From JAVBSN01 sp031556525 (GTDB lineage Bacteria > Bacillota > Clostridia > Lachnospirales > Lachnospiraceae), in NCBI GenBank assembly GCA_031556525.1, contig JAVBSS010000033.1:1-18677 (forward strand): 18,677 nt of DNA, read 5' to 3'. A program made the translations under genes and the position numbers. The notes under the pieces were generated by a model, which did no database searches, had not been told where the DNA came from, and was given only the letters and a program-made list of their open reading frames with translations. Positions 13,341-18,677 of this stretch are shown piece by piece; position 1 is the first letter of the stretch, and each line of letters starts with the position of its first letter.

Positions 13341-13580
13341 TTATTTCATATCCACCGACTTAGCTATTTCCTCAACTTCTGCAATAGAAATCTTGGCTAC
13401 TTTGCTTACTATGTCAAGAGATATTCCTTGCTGTATCATTGATACTATCATTTCTCTCGCATACTCTACTGCATGTTCCTTCGCGTATTCCTCAGCATAT
13501 TCCTGCACATAATCCCTAGCATACTCTACTGCATGTTCCTTAGCATACTCTTTTGCATATTCCTCAACTAATTCACACAT
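13341..13580 (-). CDS. Possible internal short form of the Rpn gene (79 residues)
   Basis: M202 of the Rpn gene (ATG at 13580, in frame) is preceded by GAGAGGGGCGGTGAAGGT, a strong Shine-Dalgarno-like run with GGCGG ending 7 nt before the ATG. This is stronger than the ribosome site of the full gene. The product would be the coiled-coil repeat and end domain without the nuclease core. In E. coli, Rpn genes make such C-terminal short proteins (RpnS) that block the full nuclease. The purine run also encodes KEERGGEGM, so it could be a coding coincidence. Confidence 0.4.
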   Translation of the reverse strand: MCELVEEYAKEYAKEHAVEYARDYVQEYAEEYAKEHAVEYAREMIVSMIQQGISLDIVSKVAKISIAEVEEIAKSVDMK

Positions 13581-14183
13581 ACCTTCACCGCCCCTCTCTT
13601 CTTTAAAATGTCCGATAGTTTGGCATATCACCGGAAACCTTTGACTCGTTTCAACACTTGAACTTTCGAGAATCCTCATTAATTCTGCTATATCTGTTCC
13701 ATCATCCACCTTAGTATTAACATAAATCTCATAAAATCCATTATCGACTATTCTTCCTGTCTCACGAAGAAACCTATCTACATGATATATTGTTTTATTT
13801 TCATTAAAACAATCAAATCTTGATATGTATATCACGTACACATCTGGCATTTCGCTAAACGCTGTACCCTTTTCTGTAACAAATGTATCTATGTTGGAAC
13901 CATTATATCTAACCCTTTTCTCATGGTTATCATTATCTTCTTTTTGTATTTCTATATTGTAATAATTATCTAGAGAATCCTTACACAATACATCTACCAC
14001 TACCGAGCGACCTTTAACATTCCTAAGTGACATTTGTGTTCTAGCTTCTACTACTCTAAGATCCTTTTTCTGCATTATAACCTGTAATATTTCTTCACAA
14101 AACTCAATAGACTCTGATAATTTCGCAAAAAATATGTCATCCATAGGTTTTAGTTTATCTATGATGTTATATATATTATTCAT
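13341..14183 (-). CDS. Rpn-family PD-(D/E)XK nuclease (transposase-like, PDDEXK_2)
   Basis: This 280-residue protein starts with LKPMDDIFFAKL, typical of Rpn/PDDEXK_2 proteins. The nuclease core has D64 (VVVDVLCKD) and E78-x-Q80 (YYNIEIQKED), the D...ExQ form of the PD-(D/E)XK motif, followed by the R-x-RYN region and a conserved YVIYIS strand. The RFPVICQTIGHFK segment (182-194) is also conserved in the family. The C-terminal part (203-245) is a charged repeat (EYAKEHAVEYAR twice) likely to form a coiled coil, then a short helical end domain. Rpn proteins in E. coli are DNA nucleases that promote recombination, and some act in phage defence. ATG 14183 has AGGAAAA upstream. An internal start at 13580 is possible. 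Confidence 0.88.
   Translation of the reverse strand: MNNIYNIIDKLKPMDDIFFAKLSESIEFCEEILQVIMQKKDLRVVEARTQMSLRNVKGRSVVVDVLCKDSLDNYYNIEIQKEDNDNHEKRVRYNGSNIDTFVTEKGTAFSEMPDVYVIYISRFDCFNENKTIYHVDRFLRETGRIVDNGFYEIYVNTKVDDGTDIAELMRILESSSVETSQRFPVICQTIGHFKEERGGEGMCELVEEYAKEYAKEHAVEYARDYVQEYAEEYAKEHAVEYAREMIVSMIQQGISLDIVSKVAKISIAEVEEIAKSVDMK
13456..13564 (-). repeat. 60-bp-period direct repeat in the Rpn coiled-coil region
   Basis: A block beginning GCATACTCTACTGCATGTTC at 13459 recurs at 13519, exactly 60 bp (20 codons) apart. The first 23 bases are identical and the similarity weakens toward 13504 and 13564. It encodes the two EYAKEHAVEYAR units and probably arose by internal duplication. Confidence 0.8.
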
Positions 14184-14253
14184 ATGTTTTCCTGCTTTCG
14201 TTACTATTTATAAAACAGGACAAAAAGCAGACTAAAATTTACATCTTGATAAT

Positions 14254-14281
14254 AGTATATCACATAGATTAAAATCAACAA
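14254..14281 (-). promoter_or_regulatory. Possible promoter of the Rpn-lipoprotein operon
   Basis: On the minus strand TTGTTG (14276-14281) and TATACT (14254-14259) are 16 bp apart, about 65 nt before the Rpn start. Between here and the atp terminator (14282-14391) the DNA is AT-rich and I see no gene. Confidence 0.4.
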
Positions 14282-14391
14282 GATATAATTTCACTCTCTG
14301 TCCACATTTATATTTTAAATTGTATTAATCATTGTTTTGATTTTTAAATAGATTTTATTTTGATATAAGATTTGTTTATAGATTATTTTAA

Positions 14392-14417
14392 ACGAGGAGA
14401 TTAGAATATCTCCCCGT
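14392..14417 (-). terminator. Terminator of the atp operon
   Basis: A 10-bp stem (ACGAGGAGAT with ATCTCCCCGT, one G-U pair in the minus-strand RNA) and a 6-nt loop lie 13 nt after the atpC stop. The minus-strand tract that follows is TTTAAAATAAT, moderately U-rich. Confidence 0.65.
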
Positions 14418-14430
14418 CAAAATAAAAAGT

Positions 14431-14841
14431 TTAATGTTTAAGATTAAGTCTTACCATTGATTTTTTAAGAGCCATCTCTGCTCTTTGCATATCTAGCGTT
14501 GAACCTCCACTTTGTCCATCAAGACGACGTTCTGCTCTTATCCTTGCTTCTTCAGCACGATTTTCGTCTATCTCATCTGGCCATTCTACAGATTCTGCTA
14601 ATACTTTTACACTGTCCTTAAGTATCTCTACAAATCCTGATAACAAGGCTGCCTCTTTAACTACATCACCTTCGTATATTTTAATAATACCTGGATCAAT
14701 AATCTGAGTCATTGGTATATGCTCTGCATATACTCCTACATTGCCCTCAGTTGTAGTATACTCAACGAACTGTACATCTCCTTCATAGAATACTCTATCC
14801 GGAGTTATAATTGTTAGTTTAAATGTTTTATTATCTGCCAT
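14431..14841 (-). CDS. atpC: ATP synthase epsilon subunit
   Basis: This 136-residue F1 central-stalk subunit couples rotor and catalytic head and can restrain ATP hydrolysis. The N-terminal beta sandwich (about 5-87) has FKLTIITPDRVFYEGDV, TTEGNVGVYAEHIPM and LLSGFVEILKDSVKVLAE. The C-terminal helical hairpin (about 92-136) has ENRAEEARIRAERRL and MQRAEMALKKSMVRL. The length is usual. The Ile/Asp residues that bind ATP in some bacilli cannot be judged by eye. It lies 17 nt after atpD with GAGAGGCGA before the ATG, and it is the last gene before the terminator at 14392. It is followed by accessory genes, not by ywmB as in Bacillus. Confidence 0.96.
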   Translation of the reverse strand: MADNKTFKLTIITPDRVFYEGDVQFVEYTTTEGNVGVYAEHIPMTQIIDPGIIKIYEGDVVKEAALLSGFVEILKDSVKVLAESVEWPDEIDENRAEEARIRAERRLDGQSGGSTLDMQRAEMALKKSMVRLNLKH

Positions 14842-14858
14842 ATATAGTCGCCTCTCGG

Positions 14859-16250
14859 TTACTTAACTCTTGCAAGAACGTCATCAATATTACCTGCGTT
14901 TAAGAAATAGCTCTCTGGTACATCATCATGCTTACCTTCGATAATCTCTTTAAATCCTTGAATAGTCTCAGAAATCGGAACATATTTTCCTTCTAATCCT
15001 GTAAACTGTCCTGCTACGAAGAATGGTTGAGATAGGAATCTCTGTACCTTTCTCGCACGAGCTACTACAAGTTTGTCTTCTTCTGATAACTCATCCATAC
15101 CAAGAATTGCGATAATATCTTGTAATTCTTTGTATCTTTGAAGAATCTCTTGTACATCACGAGCTACTTTGTAATGCTCTTCACCTACAATACGTGGATC
15201 AAGTATTCTTGATGTTGACTCTAGTGGATCAACTGCTGGGTATATACCTAATTCAACGATTGAACGAGATAATACTGTTGTTGCATCAAGATGAGCAAAT
15301 GTTGTTGCTGGTGCTGGATCTGTTAAATCATCAGCTGGTACGTATACCGCTTGAACTGATGTAATAGAACCATTCTTTGTCGAAGTAATACGCTCTTGCA
15401 ATGCACCCATCTCAGTCTGTAGTGTAGGTTGGTAACCTACTGCTGAAGGTACACGTCCAAGAAGTGCTGATACCTCAGAACCTGCTTGTGTAAATCTGAA
15501 TATATTATCAATGAATAATAATACGTCTTTTCCACCTTTATCACGGAAATGCTCTGCCATAGTAAGTCCTGTAAGACCTACTCTCATTCTAGCTCCTGGT
15601 GGCTCATTCATCTGACCGAATACCATTGTTGTCTTATTGATAACTCCTGACTCAGTCATTTCGTTGTATAAATCATTTCCTTCTCTTGTTCTCTCTCCAA
15701 CACCTGTGAATACAGAATATCCACCGTGCTCTGTTGCTATATTACGAATAAGCTCTTGGATAAGAACTGTCTTACCTACTCCTGCTCCACCAAATAGTCC
15801 GATCTTACCACCTTTTTGATAAGGGCATAGTAAATCTACTACCTTGATTCCTGTCTCAAGCATCTCTGTCTCTGTTGCTTGCTCAGAAAAAGCTGGTGCT
15901 TTTCTATGAATTGGATCATACTCAACATTCTCTGGCGCTGGCTTGTTGTCAATAGGATCACCTAATACGTTGAATAAACGTCCAAGTGTATTCTCTCCTA
16001 CTGGAACTGTTATTGGAGCGCCCGTTGCTACTGCATCCATTCCTCTAACCAATCCATCTGTAGGTCCCATTGCTATACATCTTACAGTGTCATCTCCTAA
16101 ATGCTGTGATACTTCAACTACTAGCTTTTCGCCACTATTAGTTGTTATACTAATCGCATCTAATATTTCTGGAAGATTATTGTCACTGAATTTTATATCA
16201 AGTACCGCACCGATTATCTGAGTGATTTTACCGATATTTTTATCTGCCAT
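14859..16250 (-). CDS. atpD: ATP synthase beta subunit (catalytic)
   Basis: This 463-residue catalytic subunit of F1 makes ATP from ADP and phosphate. It has Walker A GGAGVGKT (154-161, K160), the catalytic glutamate E186 in GERTREGNDLY, the Walker B strand VLLFIDNIFRFTQAG, SALLGRVPSAVGYQPTL, and the complete DELSEED loop contacting the gamma subunit. The length is normal. The ORF is open to 16301, but the start is ATG 16250 (MADKNIGKI): the family begins here, and AAAAGGAGTG lies about 12 nt upstream, a slightly long spacing. The upstream extension overlaps the end of atpG, which ends 22 nt before this start. All key residues are present, so the enzyme looks functional. Whether the machine uses H+ or Na+ is set by subunits a and c outside the window. 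Confidence 0.97.
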   Translation of the reverse strand: MADKNIGKITQIIGAVLDIKFSDNNLPEILDAISITTNSGEKLVVEVSQHLGDDTVRCIAMGPTDGLVRGMDAVATGAPITVPVGENTLGRLFNVLGDPIDNKPAPENVEYDPIHRKAPAFSEQATETEMLETGIKVVDLLCPYQKGGKIGLFGGAGVGKTVLIQELIRNIATEHGGYSVFTGVGERTREGNDLYNEMTESGVINKTTMVFGQMNEPPGARMRVGLTGLTMAEHFRDKGGKDVLLFIDNIFRFTQAGSEVSALLGRVPSAVGYQPTLQTEMGALQERITSTKNGSITSVQAVYVPADDLTDPAPATTFAHLDATTVLSRSIVELGIYPAVDPLESTSRILDPRIVGEEHYKVARDVQEILQRYKELQDIIAILGMDELSEEDKLVVARARKVQRFLSQPFFVAGQFTGLEGKYVPISETIQGFKEIIEGKHDDVPESYFLNAGNIDDVLARVK

Positions 16251-16272
16251 TTTTCTTGTTTCACTCCTTTTC

Positions 16273-17130
16273 TTAGCTGATTGCTTGCGAACCTGCCACA
16301 ATTTCTGTTAACTCTTGAGTAATAGAACCTTGTCTTGCTCTATTATACTTAAGTGATAAATCAGCTATCATATCATCTGCATTGGATGTTGCTGAATCCA
16401 TCGCCTGCATACGAGCACCATTCTCACTGGCTACCGCTTCTATAAGTGCTCCATATATAATATTGTTCATATACTTAGGAATAATTACATCAAGTGCTTC
16501 TTCTACATCTGGTTCAAAGTTCATCAAAGTATTCTTATCTGCATCTTCATCAACCTCTATATCATCAATTTCCATAGGAAGTAATTTCATTAATTTAGGT
16601 TCATGAGTTACTGTATTTTTGAAATTAGTATATGCTAGATATATTTCCCCTACTTCGCCGCTAGTATATGCCTTAAGAACCATATCGCTTATACTAATTG
16701 CATCTTTATATATAGGATCATTTATTATCTCTGATAAATCTTCTACTATATTGAAGCCTTTTCTATTTAATCCATCTAATCCTTTACGTCCAATTGCATA
16801 TACATCAACTTGATCTGGTGTAAAATTAGTACTAATCAATTTTACAATGTTATTGTTATAACCTCCAGCTAATCCTCTGTTTGAAGTAAGTGCAATAACC
16901 GCTTTTTTCGGATTACCGTTTGATACTAAATATGGATGTTCTACATTTGAAGTCCTAGCAAGTATGGAGCATACTGTACTATATAGTGTATCAAAATAGG
17001 CTTTACTATTTTCTGCTTTCGCTTTTGCTTTTTGAAGTTTAACTGTAGCAACAAGCTTCATAGCTTTAGTAATCTGACCTGTACTCTCGATACTTTGTTT
17101 ACGTCTTTTTATATCTCTCATTGAAGCCAA
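16273..17130 (-). CDS. atpG: ATP synthase gamma subunit
   Basis: This 285-residue rotor shaft of F1 has long N- and C-terminal helices that form the coiled coil inside the alpha/beta ring. The N-terminus has MRDIKRRKQSIESTGQITKA and the C-terminus NGARMQAMDSATSNADDM and LSLKYNRARQGSITQELTEI, both strongly conserved. The central Rossmann-like part includes ALTSNRGLAGGYN and an acidic loop IDDIEVDEDADKNT (about 188-201). The start is TTG at 17130: GAGGTGATT (17135-17143) is 9 nt away by its GAGG core, whereas the ATG at 17121 would be 18 nt away. This gives a protein starting MASMRDIKRR, common in the family. Confidence 0.95.
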   Translation of the reverse strand: MASMRDIKRRKQSIESTGQITKAMKLVATVKLQKAKAKAENSKAYFDTLYSTVCSILARTSNVEHPYLVSNGNPKKAVIALTSNRGLAGGYNNNIVKLISTNFTPDQVDVYAIGRKGLDGLNRKGFNIVEDLSEIINDPIYKDAISISDMVLKAYTSGEVGEIYLAYTNFKNTVTHEPKLMKLLPMEIDDIEVDEDADKNTLMNFEPDVEEALDVIIPKYMNNIIYGALIEAVASENGARMQAMDSATSNADDMIADLSLKYNRARQGSITQELTEIVAGSQAIS

Positions 17131-17134
17131 GACT

Positions 17135-17143
17135 AATCACCTC
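17135..17143 (-). promoter_or_regulatory. Ribosome site that decides the atpG start
   Basis: GAGGTGATT is an extended match to the 16S rRNA tail, located between the atpA stop and the TTG at 17130. Its spacing fits TTG rather than the ATG at 17121. Confidence 0.7.
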
Positions 17144-17144
17144 A

Positions 17145-18653
17145 CTATTTAACAAACTCTGCTTTAAATTCATTGATTGATTTAACAACAACTTCTTCTA
17201 AAGACTCATCAATTTGCTTAGTTTCTCTAATTCCTTCAAATATCTCAGGATATTTTGTATCAATGTACTCAAATAATCCTTTTTCAAATTCTCCTATATC
17301 ATCTGTAGGAATATCTAATAGGTATTTGTTTGTTGCTGCATATATAATAATTACTTGCTTCTCTACAGGCATTGGCTTGTATTGAGGTTGCTTTAATATT
17401 TCTTTGATACGTTCACCTTGAGCAAGTTTCTCTTTGGTATCTGCATCTAACTCTGAACCGAATTGTGAGAATGCTGCTAACTCTCTATATTGTGCAAGTT
17501 CAACACGGATAGGCGCTGCAATTTTCTTCATAGCCTTTATCTGCGCTGCACCACCAACACGAGATACTGATAAACCTGCATTTACCGCTGGTCTGAAACC
17601 TGCATTAAACATTTCTGTTTCAAGATATATTTGTCCATCCGTAATTGATATTACATTGGTTGGGATATATGCTGATACGTCTCCTGCTTGTGTTTCAATT
17701 AGAGGAAGTGCTGTTAGAGAACCTCCACCAAACTCGTCTGATAATTTTGCTGCACGCTCTAATAATCTTGAGTGTAAATAGAATACATCACCCGGATATG
17801 CTTCACGTCCTGGTGGTCTCTTAAGTAGTAATGATAATGTACGGTATGCAGCTGCATGCTTACTTAAATCATCATATATTACTAATACATCTTCTCCATT
17901 CTCCATCCACTCTTCACCTATAGCACAACCTGAGTATGGTGCTATGTATTGAAGTGGCGCTAATTCTGATGCTGTTGATGCAACTATTGTTGTATAATCC
18001 ATTGCACCATATTCTTGTAATGTCTTAACGATATTTGCAACTGTAGAAGCCTTTTGACCTATAGCTACATATATACATTTTACATTCTGACCCTTTTGGT
18101 TAATGATTGTGTCAAGAGCAATCGCTGTCTTTCCTGTTTGTCTATCACCTATGATAAGCTCACGTTGACCTCTTCCAATAGGAACCATGGCATCAATTGC
18201 CTTAATACCTGTTTGTAATGGTGTATCAACTGACTTACGAGCAATAACGCCTGATGCTACTCTTTCAATCTTTCTTGTCTTTGTTGAGCTAATAGGCCCT
18301 TTTCCGTCGATAGGTTGTCCAAGTGCATTTACAACTCTTCCTAACATTCCATCGCCAACTGGAACCTCTACTACTCTACCAGTAGTCTTAACAGTATCTC
18401 CCTCGTTGATGTTTTTAGAATCACCTAATAATACTGCACCTACATTATCTTCTTCTAGGTTAAGTACCATTCCATATACATCTCCAGGAAACTCTAATAG
18501 TTCTCCTTGCATTGCATTTTCTAATCCATGCACACGAGCGATACCATCAGCTACCTGAATAACAGTACCTACATCTGATGTCTCAAGTTCAGATGAATAT
18601 TTTTTAATCTGTTCTTTAATAACAGAACTTATCTCTTCTGGTCTTAAATTCAT
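17145..18653 (-). CDS. atpA: ATP synthase alpha subunit
   Basis: This 502-residue non-catalytic, nucleotide-binding subunit of F1 has an N-terminal beta barrel (about 25-93), the P-loop GDRQTGKT (169-176), VLVIYDDLSKHAAAYR (Walker B), the SLLLKRPPGREAYPGDVFY region, and the arginine finger in SVSRVGGAAQ. The C-terminal helical domain ends NEFKAEFVK. The length matches the family (about 500-505). It is the first complete gene of the operon in the window, followed by atpG with a 14-nt gap. ATG 18653 has AAGGTG/AAGGCT bases upstream; the last 24 bases of the window may include the end of atpH, but that is too short to claim. All residues needed for function are seen. Confidence 0.97.
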   Translation of the reverse strand: MNLRPEEISSVIKEQIKKYSSELETSDVGTVIQVADGIARVHGLENAMQGELLEFPGDVYGMVLNLEEDNVGAVLLGDSKNINEGDTVKTTGRVVEVPVGDGMLGRVVNALGQPIDGKGPISSTKTRKIERVASGVIARKSVDTPLQTGIKAIDAMVPIGRGQRELIIGDRQTGKTAIALDTIINQKGQNVKCIYVAIGQKASTVANIVKTLQEYGAMDYTTIVASTASELAPLQYIAPYSGCAIGEEWMENGEDVLVIYDDLSKHAAAYRTLSLLLKRPPGREAYPGDVFYLHSRLLERAAKLSDEFGGGSLTALPLIETQAGDVSAYIPTNVISITDGQIYLETEMFNAGFRPAVNAGLSVSRVGGAAQIKAMKKIAAPIRVELAQYRELAAFSQFGSELDADTKEKLAQGERIKEILKQPQYKPMPVEKQVIIIYAATNKYLLDIPTDDIGEFEKGLFEYIDTKYPEIFEGIRETKQIDESLEEVVVKSINEFKAEFVK

Positions 18654-18677
18654 GGAGCCTTAGCACCTTCTTTCTAC

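Noticed and set aside
13441..13570. CRISPR-like repeats
   Set aside because: Only two copies with a 60-bp period are present, and they are in frame within a coiled-coil coding region; there are no spacers or cas genes.
18654..18677. End of atpH before atpA
   Set aside because: A stop codon (TAA at 18661-18663) exists in one frame, but five codons are too few to identify the delta subunit.

Overview
The window is AT-rich, low-GC bacterial DNA of the Firmicutes/Clostridia type. The best guess is a Lachnospiraceae-like gut anaerobe. This rests on family resemblance only: the sequence of the atpA-G-D-C products, a BspA-type leucine-rich-repeat surface protein, a LytTR/GHKL two-component pair, an Rpn-family nuclease, and strong AGGAGG-type ribosome sites. 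No rRNA, tRNA, CRISPR array, transposase or integrase gene is visible.

Layout. (1) 1-189: 5' end of a minus-strand secreted BspA-type LRR protein, divergent from (2) 462-3037, a plus-strand LytTR response regulator and GHKL sensor kinase overlapping by 4 nt. (3) 3039-5364: a 2.3 kb cassette bounded by two perfect 62-bp direct repeats. It has its own promoter and carries a tightly packed three-gene minus-strand operon: an Xre-type HTH protein, an ImmA/IrrE metallopeptidase and a PIN-like putative nuclease. Each repeat contains a 12-bp-stem hairpin. The right repeat is also the 3' end of a 42-codon membrane-peptide gene (5320-5448), so the cassette looks inserted at the end of that gene with the gene kept whole. 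(4) 5528-7907: a YwmB-family protein, an RDD membrane protein and the signal peptide peptidase SppA. (5) 8033-10810: a CadC/SmtB-type ArsR repressor and a Zn/Cd/Pb P1B-ATPase, behind a textbook promoter and a 34-bp palindromic operator. (6) 10837-12514: a membrane GGDEF protein and a small membrane-anchored protein of unknown function. (7) 12563-14281: a remnant of an Rpn-type gene, a DUF3298/DUF4163-like lipoprotein and a full Rpn-family PD-(D/E)XK nuclease. (8) 14392-18653: the F1 part of the ATP synthase operon (atpA, atpG, atpD, atpC) and its terminator.

How it fits together. The atp operon, ywmB, sppA-RDD and cadC-cadA look like core or common functions. The cassette at 3-5 kb and the Rpn area at 12.5-14.2 kb look like accessory DNA. 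The most interesting part is the repeat-bounded HTH/ImmA/PIN module. Its parts suggest a repressor, a protease that could inactivate that repressor, and an effector nuclease: a candidate stress- or phage-triggered toxin or defence system. That role is inferred from domain logic only. A second notable point is a strong internal ribosome site in the Rpn gene that would give a 79-residue C-terminal product, resembling the intragenic antitoxins known for E. coli Rpn proteins.
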